Positions 34,191 through 47,713 of a stretch of 64,000 bases of DNA are shown piece by piece; position 1 is the stretch's first letter, and each line of letters starts with the position of its first letter. The stretch comes from Hermodice carunculata (Eukaryota > Annelida > Polychaeta > Eunicida > Amphinomidae). Both the position numbers and the translations under genes were made by a program. The stretch is from positions 68,196,446-68,260,445 of the forward strand of contig OZ026624.1 in assembly GCA_964020975.1 (NCBI GenBank), written 5' to 3'. The notes under the pieces are model-generated. The model had not been told where the DNA came from. It worked only from the letters and a program-made list of their open reading frames with translations, and did no database searches.

Positions 34191-37100
34191 CCTCGTGTCA
34201 CATATAAAATGATTTCCCAGCTACTCTGAGAAACCTGCAACACCAGATGAAAATACTGACTTTTAAGTTAAAAGAATATTTATTAATATCTCACAAACAG
34301 GTAGATATTGCAGAACTCATGTACATGTGGAATTTACACATTGTCATATTGTACATCAGCACTGACATATTTCTCTTTTTTAGGAAGGGGGGGGGCAGGA
34401 AGAGAGGGAAGTATACGTTATTGCCATCTAAAGGTTACTTAATGAAGAGCTCTCAACACAATGGCCTCAGCTTTGTCAGTCATCTTGTAACATGGTGTCA
34501 CAAGTTTGACCCAAAAATGCCATTGGTAGAAGGGTGGCGGCTGCCAGAACCTGCCCAGTTTGGACCGAAAAGTGGCCAGTTGTTGGTGTATTTTGGAAAG
34601 GGACTTTGAAATTTACATGGGTACCTCAGGACTTGAGGACAAGGTGACCAAGAAACAGAAGGTAATGCCATAAGAGGTTAAGGTCACAAAGTTTAGGACA
34701 CATTCACATGGAAAACGGAGGCAGACAGGTTCAAAATTGACATTACAATTGTAATGCAGAAGTTTGCAGACCTATACGGTTTACCAAAAGACTTGGAGAT
34801 ACATGTATCATCTTACCAAGAGAGATTGTAGGCAAGCTGAAGGTGAGTCAACCGCCCAGTATATTACTGAACTGTGTCAACTGGCATTAGATTGCAATGC
34901 TGCATGCGACCAACTGGTTGTGGGTGTATATGATGGGCAGCTCTGAAAGAAATTAATAGAAGAGTCAGCCAAAAATGGCCTAATTAAGCCTAGAAATGGC
35001 CAAAAAAAAAATGTGTTCAGCTTCCCACATTACGAGAATTAGACAGAAAGACTTTGAGAGATCAGGCACACCAGCACCTGCCAATTAATGGCAGTAATGA
35101 GAAACAAGCATTAACCGGGAGACCACGTGGTACTCAGAATTCCCACCAAAGAGGTCGCAGGAGCAGAGATCAAGGCCTTGGACATGGGACCAGTGGCGGA
35201 CATGGCCAAACTAACCAACCACCACATATTATCAACCTCAAATGTTAAGGAACCCCTGTGGCAAATGTGGCTACACCAGACACTATAAGGGGCACTGCCC
35301 CACATGAAATCAACAGCTAGCACATCACTTTAGCTGTTGTGGATCAGTGCACTCGATATAAGAGACTTGTGACCCAGGAACTGAAGACAACCTGGAACAA
35401 CACCAATATGATGACTTTCAAAATTTGGTGATGGAATCCATTGAAACACGGGCACAAAGTGAAACTAAACAAACTGAATTGAAGAGCCATCTCTTCATAA
35501 ATTACATGCCTGTAATTTTTAAAATAGACATTGGTAGCAGAACAAATACTCTGCCAAAACATTCATTTGAGAAAATAAGAAAAACAAATGACAAGATGTA
35601 CAGCTCAAAACAAGACTGATTGGCCACTTCAGCACAGCTCAAAAGCCAGTGGGCGAGTGCATATTGATCACAGAACACAAAATCAGCCTCAACCAGTTGA
35701 ATTTCACATCATCAATGCTCGAGTCACCCCGTTGCTGGGACTGCCGACATGCATGAAGCCTTAGTTAGTAGACCTACTATAACCCTAAACACAGACATGG
35801 CCGAGTCATCACGCAGTGTGAAAAACATCATGACAGATTACCAAGATGTATTTGAGCACCTTGGTTGTTTACCTGAGGGGTATGAAATCAAGCTTATACC
35901 TGATGCTAAGCCTGTAATACACCCACAAAGATGCATACCTGATGCCCTAAAAAACAAACTGAAAAAAGTCCTAGATAATCTGTGTGAACAGAATTCAGGA
36001 ATGGTAAATTGAAGGGTCATTGTAAAAGAATCCAAAGGAAATTTACCAATCTACCCAGACCCACGGGACTTGAATAATGCCATACTACTTGAGCATTATC
36101 CTACCAAGACAGTAGAAGAAATTGCAGCGAACTTGGAAGATGCTAGAATCTTTAGTTGATAAGATGCAAGCCAAGCATTCTATCAGTCAAAAATTGCTCT
36201 GAACAGCAGAGATTTGTTAGTCACTAATACACCATATGGCTGAAACAGATTCCTGCATATGTCCTGCACTTGGCATATGTTCAGCCTGAGTGAAATTTGG
36301 TAGCGTGCAGCTAACCAAGTATTCAGCAGAATACCTGGTGTGCAGCTTGGTCCTAGCATACGATATGTGCTCATAAGTGGCCGAGACAAAAAGGAGCATG
36401 ACGAAATGTTGCTACAAGCCCTGCAATGGGTCAGAAAGCACATGCAATCTTAAATTAAACAGTGACAATTGTGAGATTGGCCTAATACAGGTGACAGAAA
36501 TGGACCATATACTCATGCAAGAAGGAATGAAGATAAACCCCAAGGAGGCGGAGGCCATACAAAGTTACTGGATTCCAAGAACCAAAGAATTAGCCAGATT
36601 GCAAGGGTCGAAGGGATGATCACCCATTAGGTGAAGTTCATCCCAGATTCCTCCAAAAAGGCAAAACTATTACGACATTTAAACACATTGGAAAAAAAGA
36701 TGAATGGATCTGGACCAGCCAACATGACTCCACATTCAAAGCCCTCCAAGACGCATTGACACGAGTCCCCAGTACTCCAATACTACAGTCACACAGAGCC
36801 CGTGACAGTATCTGTAGACGCAAGTGCACAAGTTCTTGGGACATGCATGTAATTCAAAATGACTGCCCAGTACCTGGCATATGCATCGTGAAGATTGACA
36901 AACACATAGGCTGGGTACACAAATAAAAAAAAAAAAAGAGATGCACTCAATACAAAGGGGATTTGAACGCTTCCATGAATACATGTACATATATGGCCAA
37001 AATGGAGACATGACTGTCGAAACGGACCATCAGCCAATCAAATGCGCATACAAAACGCCACCAGCTGCAGCACTGCCCAGGATTCAAAGACTTATGCTGC

Positions 37101-39422
37101 AAGTGCAGAACTATAATTCACTGTTATCTGGAAGCCAGGCAAAACCTCAGCCACAGCCGACCCACTGAGCCAGGCACCACCCAACAACATGGTCATAACT
37201 ACCCAACAGTGACAGTGACCTACTAGTTCACACAATAATAGAACAAATACCTATCAGCAACACCAGACTACAGCAATTTTGAGAATGAACGGACAAAGAT
37301 TCCAAACTACAGCTCTTTATACAACAGGATTACGATTGGCTAGAGACAAAAGAACATTATTTTGGGAGAGAAAATCCACCCTCATTGGACAGTACTCTAT
37401 GAATTTGTACATGATGGATCTGAGCTCAGAGGACAAAGACTGGTACAATGGTACCTGCTCTGAAGGCCAACTCTAAGGAGAGACTGCATTAGTTTTTAAG
37501 ACTGCCCTTTTGAGACACTGGACTCTCATTTCTTTATTAATCTACCTGAAATTTCAGGCCACCTGCCATATGTGACCACTTTTGGCTGGCAGGTACCACT
37601 GTATAGTACCATAAGCAATGAGAAAAGACATGCTAATTAATTCAGATTCACAGGCCATTATGGGAAAAGAAAAGTCTTCAATTGAGTGGGACATTCAGTT
37701 GGCCAGACATGCATGAATGGACAAGTAGCTGATCTGTGCAATCAATACACAATCTGCCTTCAATTCAGCCCGGCACAGCAACGACAGCCCAGTAATTTAT
37801 TAACTGAAGGGAGAATACTGCATCATACTCGCGTACTATTACTCAATATTCGTGGAATTTAAGAAATAAAAAAACATCACAAGCAAAACTGTAATAGAAT
37901 GGATGAAAAAACAATTTGTAAGACATATGATACCTAACACTTGAACCACAGACAATGCTGGATGATTTTCAAGTGAAAAGTTTAAAATGTTCACAAATGA
38001 GTGGTATTTTATAAATGAGATTTCATCATTTCTATATCCACAAAGTAATGGATTTGCAGAAAGTCAAGTCAAGATTGTAAAACGTATGATCAAGCACTGT
38101 AAAATCGATAAGTCTGACATCCAATTAGCAATGTTTGAGTCGCGCAACATGCATCATGACAAATTTGGCATCCAACTCAAGTGCTAATAGGACACAGAAC
38201 AAAAACCACTGTACCAACCGCACAAAATACAGCTTATGCTTAAACCAATAACCGTCAGTCGGTATGAAGCATTGGCGGACAAACAGAGCAAACAAAAACA
38301 AGCTTATGACAAAACAGCTGTAAAAACAGTACCTATCCAAAGTTGAAACAGGGCGAGTGGGCCATTACCCCTACATTTTAGATGTGGGATGGCAACCAGC
38401 AACAATAATTGCCGAAAGTGGACAGCCGAGACCCTATTTGGTCCCTACCAGTGATCATGAGGTCCATTAACGAACCACTAAAGACATAAAAGAGACAAAG
38501 AAAAGCCCCCAAAGGACAACACTAGGACCTCCTAGTGTGACACCAGACCATGTGAGCAACTCCTACAATGAGACGAACATGCTAAAATTGAACAAAACAC
38601 ATGCAGTGAAAGGTGACCAGGTGAATGCCACAGCATGAATAATCCACGAAGTACTGGCAATAGATGCAGGAACAATATGCTAAACTTGGTAGTGAGCCAA
38701 ACTCTACAGACACATCAGACCATCGAGGCAACCTATGCACCTAAAATCAGGTGCATCAGTGGAAGAGGTAATATACCAGCAGTTAACGCTCGTGATAAGT
38801 AACGGTGACACTCAATATCAACAGGGCGCACCATAGGCCACAATAATGCCTGCCCATGTTGATTAGATGCTAAGATGCATCTAATATAAGAATCCTGTTT
38901 AAAGACAGTGCTAAAGAAACGATTAACCAAAACCAACATGTTATTCACTTTTTTACTCCTTTCGTTTGAATACATGCATAAGCAAGAGGATACAACAGAA
39001 CATTTTATTACTAGTCAGATAATATCAGTTCAAATCAATGATGAACATTGGTTCAATATAATTTTATAGTGCTAAAATATGTTGTCACTCATTTATTAAA
39101 CATCCTTCCATATAATCTAAATACAGTATAAAAAATACAGACATTAATGATCGCTGACCTTACAGGTCTGTGCATGAACAATGGACATCGATCAAAGCTT
39201 CCAAGCTTTATAATCCTTTTTACTCGAGAGGAAAGGCATAAGCACACAAGCTTTAATAGTAAGGGGGACCATATGGATTCTGTGTTCAATATTGACATTG
39301 AATGTTTCAATAGTTATCAACTAGTCTTTGTCTTACATATTGTACACTACTGCCATCTACTGTTAACAAAAGAAAGTGTTGCCAACACAGTGGCCTCAAC
39401 GTTATCAGTCATCTTGTAACCA
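34191..39422 (+). mobile_element. Gypsy-type LTR retrotransposon, fossil
   Basis: The parts run in Gypsy order on the plus strand: gag (about 34760-35310, ending in a CCHC knuckle, CGKCGYTRHYKGHC), protease (about 35500-35570), reverse transcriptase (about 35749-36700; LGCLPEGYEIKLIPDAKPV), RNase H (about 36800-37170; METDHQPIK-like), and integrase (about 37270-38190; SSFLYPQSNGFAESQVKIV). Similar 70-base stretches with CAGTCATCTTGTAAC end near 34492 and 39421 and may be the 3' ends of the two LTRs; TGGTGTCA directly after the first fits a primer-binding site. The LTR starts are not resolved. It is heavily broken (well over ten breaks), so old. A MITE sits inside it. Confidence 0.75.
37500..37612 (-). 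mobile_element. MITE of the TACAGT family inside the Gypsy fossil
   Basis: On the minus strand begins TACAGTGGTACCTGCCAGCC and contains AAGTGGTCACATATGGCAGG, matching copies at 9948 and 33810. It inserted after the retroelement. Confidence 0.65.
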
Positions 39423-40852
39423 AGACTGTCGCATAATAGCAGACCACATTCAACAGAAACCATGCAGCCATACATGATATCTTGAGTCTTTTGGGGCTCA
39501 TGTACTCTACCACAACAAGTTTCAATTCAATGGTGATGTTATTCATTGGATAGTACGTGGCACAGCCATGCATTGACCAGGGCATCTTATGTTAATCGAT
39601 TCATCAGAGGAGAATCGTCTTCTCTCTTCCCCATTGAAACCTCAGGTTTGGTCTCAATTTATGGAAATTTTTAACTTGTATTTGGATTTTTGGGAAACAC
39701 AAATTCAGTAATTTTGTCACCTGATGACTTAAAAATATGTTCACAATGGAATTTTTTTATATAAAATTTCCATACTTGGACACACTTGTTCCACTTGATG
39801 ATAACTGTACACCTCTCTGTACAGCAAACCCACAGATACACATACATACATGTAAAGCTGTGTCTGCATTTCAGATCTTCACATCCACAACGCTGCATGT
39901 GAAACAACCGGACCTTTTGGTTAAGTTATATTGGTAACAAGAAACTGCACAAGAAACTAAGACTTCAAAAATTTCCTTTACATGTAAAGATTTCCAATAA
40001 TACATGCTGTGAGATGCTATCCCTCCAAGTAAGTTAAAAAATGTTACTCTAGTTGGGCATGTGCCTCTGCAAAACACAGCCACAAAAACATACAAGAATG
40101 AACTACAACAAAGCAAACTGTCCTTGATCCCAAGGTATCACCCAACAATACACACAAAAGAAAACAATACATGACTAGTGAGACATATGCATATGAAGCT
40201 TTCATCAGGTTCTATTCTAAAAGACTAAGTTTACTTTGGCTGCTTACAGCTGACCAACAAAGCTCAAAGATTTTCTGGTGGAATCCTGCATTAGCTATCC
40301 CTCCATACTCAACAGATACCCATCACAGGGTAACAGAAACAAATCCTTGCAATACTAGATATCAGATATTGTGGACACTATCCCGGGACACTCTCCCAAA
40401 ACAGACATATGGTGTTGCTTAAAACAAAAACAAACAAAACAAAAAGAACACACAGACAGCATACCGCCCCATGGCACAAGAAACTGAGACTTTAAAAATG
40501 TCATTTACACATGTACATGTAAGACATAAATTTTGCCAGGCAATATCATGCATATGGGAGTACAACTCAAGGTTAGGATCCTGCATGACCACCCTAACTT
40601 TACAATTGACAGCAAGTCTCAATGCATGTGGCCATGTGTGACCAGCAGTTATGTGGCAGCTTTTGGGTATATGAACCCATTTTTTTAACCTGTTTGCAAA
40701 GTTTAAAGTTCAGTGTTGCAGAGTAAGATGCTTTCTTGCGGTTAGCCATCAGAGCCCTCTGTTGGCAATTCTGCTAATAAAGAAGTTCTAGGGATTCGCA
40801 TACTGTAATCCTAGACTGGCAGTGTGCAAATGGAGTATTTTGTCTCTGTATA
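39423..40852. other. AT-rich DNA with one internal duplication
   Basis: Two related segments, about 39948-40020 and 40478-40550, share CACAAGAAACTRAGACTT and a TTTACATGTA stretch. No gene recognised. Confidence 0.4.
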
Positions 40853-40975
40853 TAAGACAAGGATCCCCATTTGATGTCTTCTTGCTGTAGCAACCCTTTG
40901 AATGATAAGAGATTTATCCCCAGGTATCCCCCAGTCTAACAAAGAAGCCCGAAGCTCCCAGCTTTAGGACCAGAA
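40853..40975 (+). repeat. dispersed repeat, copy A
   Basis: AGACAAGGATCCCCATTTGA, then CAGTCTAACAAAGAAGCC and a CCCAGCTTTAGGACCA end. Copy B at 41781-41870 shares the start and end but lacks about 35 internal bases. Confidence 0.65.
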
Positions 40976-41586
40976 AAATCACAAAAATCCTTTAGTCTTG
41001 ACATTAGTCACCATTATTTCCACAATCATTGTATTTATCTCCACTTTAAAGGTCTTTGTAAGTGATAGAGATCTTTGAGCAAAAAGTCACCAAATTTTCT
41101 TTGTCCTTAGGGGTATACAAGTCTCACAGAATGGAGGTGACCAGGAGAATGAAATATACAGCAGCTGGCAGGATTTTACTGTTGCACATATTTTTTTTTT
41201 TCTAATTTTTAATGTTCCATATTGAAACTGTAAATTGCTCTGAATTGTGCATTGGGGTTCCAATATTATTATGCATTATGCACCATGCATTGACTGCTCA
41301 GCAAAGCTTGGCAACTTGTACAGTTTTGTAGTTTGTTACATGTATTTGTATTTTCAAGCAGACCAGGCAAATTCTTCACAGGTTCCTGTGATCTTGATTT
41401 GTGAAATGGAAGTACAACTTAGGTTCCATGTGCAAACAGGCCCTTCTGTAAATAAAAATTATATGTTTGAGTAGCCTGAGCTAAACAAACCAAGATATCT
41501 GTAAGTCCCAGAAAGTGAAACTTAGGTTTTGGCAGTAAAATGTGCTATGCACCACTTTGGCTGGACAGGCCACACTAACTCGTACC
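40976..41586. other. anonymous DNA
   Basis: Nothing recognised; a T run at 41190-41202. Confidence 0.4.
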
Positions 41587-41757
41587 TGTAACTTGAGCAT
41601 AATGTGGAATACAGTTGGCAGATGCCACACCCAAAGCTTGGATTTTACTGGTGCTGCCACCAGTGATGACTTGAGCACAATGTGGACAGCAGGTATCCCA
41701 TGCCACACTCAAGGCTCGTCTTTGACTGGTGCTGCCACCAGTGGTGATTTCAATAGA
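41587..41757. repeat. 79-bp tandem repeat, two copies
   Basis: Both copies begin ACTTGAGCAYAATGTGGA and end ACTGGTGCTGCCACCAGTGR; the end contains a palindromic GGTGCTGCCACC-type hairpin. Confidence 0.75.
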
Positions 41758-41780
41758 TAATTTTGTAAACATACCAACAT

Positions 41781-41870
41781 GAGACAAGGATCCCCATTTG
41801 GCATCCTGTTGCCACTGCAACCCCAGTCTAACAATGGAACCTGAGGCCCCCAGTTTTAAGACCAAAACAG
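41781..41870 (+). repeat. dispersed repeat, copy B
   Basis: GAGACAAGGATCCCCATTTG to CCCCCAGTTTTAAGACCA, matching 40853-40975. An (AAAAC)n run follows at 41872-41900. Confidence 0.65.
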
Positions 41871-42148
41871 TTCAAAACAAAACAAAACAAAACAAAACAA
41901 GACTTCTAATCTTTGCACAGCACCTATACCACTATACAACTGGTTTACATACATCTCAACTTGATGGGGCCGTGTTATCACTGATGAATATAGGTCAAAT
42001 TTTAAAAAAAAAAAGATTATCTGTCCACCAGTTACACAAATAGTACATGTTGTTTGGCTTGTACAGCTAGCATGGGACCACACCCACCTACAATATGTCG
42101 GATCAGGAGGTTTACAAGTACATACTCCCAATTTATACTTGCTTTGTA

Positions 42149-42151
<3 letters not shown>

Positions 42152-42212
<61 letters not shown>

Positions 42213-42226
42213 CCTCCCTCCCTCCA
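42152..42226. repeat. (TC)n microsatellite
   Basis: About 58 bases of TC followed by CCCTCCC words. Ser-Leu and Arg-Glu frames over it are artefacts. Confidence 0.95.
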
Positions 42227-42518
42227 TCCATATATAATGCATACATTAGCCTTTATTTACAGTCCTTGCATTTACAAGCAAGTGACTATATGTGTGTAGC
42301 TTCATGTACTACTTCAGTTCTATTCCATGTTATTCAATTCTTTTAAAATAATTAATGTGGGTTGTCTTGTTCATATAGTAAGCTGAGACAAGGAGCTGCT
42401 GTCAAAGATACACGTCCTGGTGTAATCCAGGCTGGTAGAGCCTTCTTCAAAAATTGTATGCTGAACAGGTTTTAATACCATTAAAAACAAAAATTAGATT
42501 TAAAAAATCTGTGTCTGT
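42227..42518. other. AT-rich DNA with part of a dispersed repeat
   Basis: GGGTTGTCTTGTTC at 42359 and the AGGAGCTGCT region resemble 61438-61490. No gene. Confidence 0.35.
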
Positions 42519-42591
<73 letters not shown>

Positions 42592-42632
42592 CATTATTAT
42601 TATTATCATTATTATTATTATTATTATTATTT
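42519..42632. repeat. (ATT)n microsatellite
   Basis: Over 100 bases of ATT with a few ATC interruptions. Poly-Tyr and poly-Ile frames are artefacts. Confidence 0.95.
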
Positions 42633-42818
42633 TCATTTTTTTAAGGTAGGCAGTGACAGCAATGGACATGGAGAGTATGGGATTGGCTGACAGGTTTTTG
42701 GGTACTGATGATGGTATGGAAGTGTTGCAGGAAATTTTGACTTTTTGAGACAAATATATACATATTCAATAGATATTATACCTGTGTGCCAGTACACTGA
42801 TTCATGCATTATCAAATC

Positions 42819-43018
42819 NNNNNNNNNNNNNNNNNNNNNNNNNNNNNNNNNNNNNNNNNNNNNNNNNNNNNNNNNNNNNNNNNNNNNNNNNNNNNNNNNN
42901 NNNNNNNNNNNNNNNNNNNNNNNNNNNNNNNNNNNNNNNNNNNNNNNNNNNNNNNNNNNNNNNNNNNNNNNNNNNNNNNNNNNNNNNNNNNNNNNNNNNN
43001 NNNNNNNNNNNNNNNNNN
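42819..43018. other. assembly gap, 200 N
   Basis: Exactly 200 unknown bases, probably a fixed-size placeholder. It hides the region just 5' of the Penelope-like fragment, so any upstream reverse transcriptase there cannot be judged. Confidence 0.99.
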
Positions 43019-43611
43019 AAGAGAACTGGGGCACCATACAAGCCTCCAAATATGGCCAGGCCCTGGGGAACAAAAAACTGGTTGTAGGATACAGAAGAGC
43101 TACCAACCTGAAGGATATACTAGTCTGGTCACGCACCAAGTATCCCCCTAGCCTGAACAGTATAGACAGGGAAGGTCCAAGTGAGCAGAATCCTTGCACC
43201 TTCAACTCGTGCAGGTATTGCCTTAATATGGATTTATCTGGTGATGTTAAAAGCTCTCACACAGGACGTACATACTGGACACCACAAAACGGTACCTATA
43301 AACACAAGAATCTAATATATCTTCTCACCTGCCTCACTTGCCATAAACAGTATGTAGGTCAAACCTCCAGAGCCCTTAGTAACAGACTGAGAGAGCATTT
43401 TTACTACATAAACAAAAAAGACCTGCAACAACCACTAGGTGGACACAGAACTGATCATGGAATCCTAAACTTGAAGATACAAATTCTCGAGCTTATTAAA
43501 ACACCGCCTATGCTAAAGAAGACAGAAGCTTTTCGGCTAGAACGACAGTATTTTTGGATCCATCAATTATGCACCATGGAACCATTTGGTCTCAATGTGA
43601 TGGGAAAGTGA
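43019..43611 (+). CDS. Penelope-like element, C-terminal GIY-YIG endonuclease (partial)
   Basis: An open frame of nearly 200 codons runs from the gap to a TGA. It holds the linker seen in Penelope-like elements (YRRATNLKDILVWSRTKYPP), a C-x4-C-x2-C cluster (NPCTFNSCRYC), and a GIY-YIG nuclease core (LIYLLTCLTCHKQYVGQTSR, then LSNRLREHFYY) with a following glutamate-bearing helix (KTEAFRLERQYFW). In these retroelements the nuclease nicks the target DNA for reverse transcription. The reverse transcriptase would precede it and is missing or in the gap. The visible part has no breaks. The hammerhead motif 465 bases downstream supports the identification. Confidence 0.85.
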
Positions 43612-44075
43612 GCATACCTGTGTCGTTGATGCTAATTTTTAATAAGTTCTATGCTCATTTTCCCATCCAATGTCAATGCTTATGAGGGAAACACAATAAA
43701 TTCCCCATTTTCAGAGCTGCACACATAAAATGAGGGCAAAAACATACACTTTCCTTCAAATTACCAGACCTATTGCACTGCACAAATACGCTGTATAATA
43801 CATTGGTAAAATAATAATAGATGAATTCCCAAGTATCTTCACAGAGGAAGGTACAGACCCGCCCATTTCCTACCCTAGCTTTATTCATCAATGTACTGGA
43901 CATAGATCATCACTAGAACCCACTGAGATGGCCAAGTACAGATGAGTGGTCACAGTGTCCACTTTATGACGTCATAACATTCAGTTTGAGATACGTGGCT
44001 TCTCTCACTGAAAAATAGAACGTAGAAACCCCTGTTTACGTTACTATTAATACAGCGTTAGTAGTAGCCGTTAAA
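43612..44075 (+). other. 3' part of the Penelope-like element, non-coding
   Basis: No domain. Its position between the nuclease stop and the ribozyme fits the 3' untranslated part and start of the terminal repeat of a Penelope-like element. Confidence 0.45.
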
Positions 44076-44133
44076 TTTTCAGTGCCTGACGAGCCCAACA
44101 CAGGGGCGAAACCGGTCGCACTTGGAGTGAAAT
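44076..44133 (+). ncRNA. hammerhead ribozyme (Penelope-like type)
   Basis: The catalytic core reads CTGACGA (44086-44092), GAAA (44108-44111) and the cleavage dinucleotide TC (44116-44117). Stem II is GCCC/GGGC (44093-44096 with 44104-44107). Stem III is the self-complementary CCGG (44112-44115), the minimal form known from Penelope-like hammerheads, which favours dimers. Stem I pairs GTGC (44082-44085) with GCAC (44118-44121) and continues beyond an internal bulge with TTTCA/TGAAA. All conserved positions are present, so self-cleavage after 44117 is expected. Hammerheads in the terminal repeats of Penelope-like elements are established. Confidence 0.88.
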
Positions 44134-47100
44134 TACCTTTGTGTCGTTTTTACCATTTTCAAATTAATGTTTTAAATCTTGGTGTTCTTATTCCTAGATA
44201 TACTGCATTAACCTCCCTATAGCAGAAATCGTGAAGGATAATTACTGCACTTGTTGACAAATCAACTCGATCAATCGCAAAACATTATAACTTTCGTCAT
44301 GCTGCCAGAGAGTGGTAGCACTTTACCAGTTTTCTCCTTGGAAATTATTGAAATATATAGTAAATTCACATGTGATCTTCCCTTTATATAAAGAGCTTGG
44401 TATCAAAGGGGTGCCTGGATGCTGTGATTGTTATATTATTCAGTGCAACTTTATCATATTTTCGATATGAACATCCCAATTATGATTGCAATCAAGCGTC
44501 GTTATATCAGGGGTGCCTTATGTAAGCCTTGGCAACCCTTCCATATACGATTTACAAAAAGATACATATCTATACTCATTATACTATGGGTATATAAGAT
44601 AAGCGCTCATTGTTATCCCAAAGTTTTATAAGTTGCAGAAAATTAAATCTTGATTAAACCCTGCATGCCTTATTTCAATCTATAACCTCTGATCTGAAAC
44701 TCCAGCTTTGTTTAATCAATGAGATAGTTTGACATGAATGTTCAATGTGTGAATAGCTTTTCTTATGTGACCAACATAGATGGCACATAAAAACATCCAG
44801 AAAATAAATCTCCCATCTGCATAAATTTCACCCAAACAATGAGAGCAAACTTATATGCAGCTTATATTTATGAGAGACCTGCTACTGTTTGGTTCCCCGT
44901 ACTTTTCAGTGAGCTGACCTGACAACAAAAGACAGAAAACAAAACAGTAGCATCTTCATGCAACAATAAAGGAAATGTATGGGAATGTGTCATTAACAAA
45001 ACTACCTTGATTCTTATAGCTTTCTTCTTGGCATATATATACACACGCACATGCTTGCAAACATACATAGATGCATACATATATTCATACATACACACAC
45101 ACACACATATATATGTATATATATATATGTAAACTCAATGCGATTAGTACTGATAAAAGAGGAACCCTGTATATAACATTGATGGCCTTAATGTGATGGT
45201 GATCTCCTGTAGAACTCCATAAACCTATCATTTTTATAACAAAAATAAAGGATAGGAAATGCGTTCAAACAGTCACATAAAACTACACAAAAAGCAACGA
45301 TATCTAAATAACAATTTATTTTAACAAATTGTACGGGAATATATCTTGTTATGATGTTATATGAACCTTTTATGGCTATTTTACGATGCAGGGAAAATAG
45401 TTATCATAGTTAGCAAACATTTGTGTCCACCAGAAGAATGTTCTGGTTTCTTTCTGATACATTTACCAACCTTAATTCTCTGGAATTTTACCTTCGCTAG
45501 TAACATCCTTTATGATTATAGCCTTTTTATAGTTAAAGACTGAATTCCGAGACCCACAAAAGAGAGACGACAAAGGTGACGAGATTCAGGCATGATAAGG
45601 CACTTTAATAATTGTCTGAAATATCTTCCATGCGTATAATGCTCCTGTTTTAGCATCACTTTGGGGGCGGGGGAGGGGAGCTGCGTTCGTGGGTATACTT
45701 TGATCTCTAAAACTGGAGGAAAGATAACATTCTTGATGCCTAAAAACACTTAAGGATAATACTGTAAAACAAGCACTGTGTGGTTATGCTATAAAAATTA
45801 TGTGTGAATTATTCAAGAACAAATACCCGAAAGAGTAAAAACTCGACTTCAATGCAAGTTTCAGTACTTTGTTACAGACAGTAATTTTATCCTTCCGATT
45901 TCTAATATAGCAGCTAGATGGCACATAAGATGATTTATGGAAATTACCCATATTTAGTGAGATTTAATATATTTATCTAACAGTGATTATAAATAAAAAA
46001 CAAGTACATGACATAGACACAAACAAAAACAACTAAGTATTGTGATGTGTTGTTTAGTGTTAAATTAGACAATGCATCTTTCATTAGATATATTTTTTAT
46101 TCTTGATGCTGTGGTTTTGTTCTTTATGATATATTATTGCACTAACAATTGACATACCTTGCATCATTTTACTCATTCGTTGAATTCAACTTCAACATTT
46201 ACTTGCATTGTGGCATTATTTGTTAAAGATATATGCTTAAAACGTATACTTAATCTCTTTGAAAATATAGGAAATCCAGTGGTTTTAAACACTGAACAGT
46301 ATATTATCAACGTTGTAAATGTACACAAAGTTACAGATTCACAAACACGTTTGGAAATGTATGATTGGTCATATGGCACCTTCATCATTTCCATAAATAT
46401 AGATATGGCAAATCCTACAGTATGTACACGGGTCCTAGTTTTCTTTTTTCAAAGCAAGTCCTTCAAACTACCATCACCGTTGATTTGAAAAATGTAGTTC
46501 CTATCATTGCTACCAGGATGCAGTCTCCTAAGATACCTTGTTGAGCAGGATTACCCCACTTTGTGCATGCGAATCAATCAACATTTAACCATATATATTA
46601 AGGGTGCACTTAAGAATTAAAAAGCCTATACATTTCTTTGTTAATCTTGCTGTATATAACATATTTTCAGTAATATTTACAGGAAAACCAAAATATTGCA
46701 ATAAAAGTACAGGGTTGAAGCAGTCAATTTTTGATGAAATTTCAAAAAAGTTTTCTGCGGAATTTTTTTTATGGCGGTACAAAGGTGACACCTGGTGGTC
46801 TCCAGACAAATTTTAAACACAGAGCCATACATTTTATGTATTAATACATTTCACCTGATGCAAGGTTCAGTTTAAAAAACTTATGTATCTGACAGCAAAA
46901 ATACTGTGGGTCTCAATTACATACACACTAGTGGTCTCCTTCTGAAATAACATGTGCTGGCGATCACTGAATGCAGGTACCGTGCTAACTTTTGGGTTGC
47001 ACTTACTCCGACCCTAAGACTTCGCGCATTAATTCTTTTACTTCGCTGATTAAGTCTTTACAGCATGCTTAACTCTCTGTATCAATATCTGCTGAATAAT

Positions 47101-47713
47101 GGGTTACCGTGTGTGAGTTCAGATTTTTCAATTTTTTTTTTTTTTTATCATTTTGCTCAGACTTTTTTTTATTTTTGACTTTTTGGCTTTTATTTATCTT
47201 CTGTATTCAGACAGTAATGTAACTTTGTCAATACGAATTGTGACGCATTTCCATGTTTGTAGATCTATTAGATTGGTTGTCTTTGATAAATACAAGGGTA
47301 AAGCAAGTGGTCGCTATAAGATATACACGTGGGAGCATCCAAGACATGTTATATATATATATATATAATTAATATTGCTCATACTAAATATATTGTCATT
47401 TCATTGACACTAAAGGGGTCAGTATAGTCACAAAGGGGAGGGTTTCTTAGGTGTTATGTTGTCTGTGTGTATCCAAACAGTAGGCTCCCAAATGGCACAT
47501 ATACATGCTCTACGTGGCCTACATAAATATGGTGGTAGTAATAGTGAAACACTAAATACTGTTTGTGAGGCAGATAATATTAACATTGTGGGCCATTGCT
47601 GCGACTTATATTAGAGGGCCCAGAGTATATACTTATACATAATAAAATGGTCAGACTATGGAAACTTTCAAGTTCAAAAACAACCACTCCTGGGTCCTCA
47701 GTCAACTTTTTCT
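44134..47713. other. anonymous AT-rich DNA
   Basis: No gene or TE is recognised. Small simple repeats: CATA/CA words near 45040-45130, a T run at 47132-47149, and TA at 47349-47367. Frames up to 109 codons (for example 46159-46488) lack motifs and codon evidence. Confidence 0.4.

Noticed and set aside
42454-42753. poly-Tyr and poly-Ile frames
   Set aside because: Products of (ATT)n.
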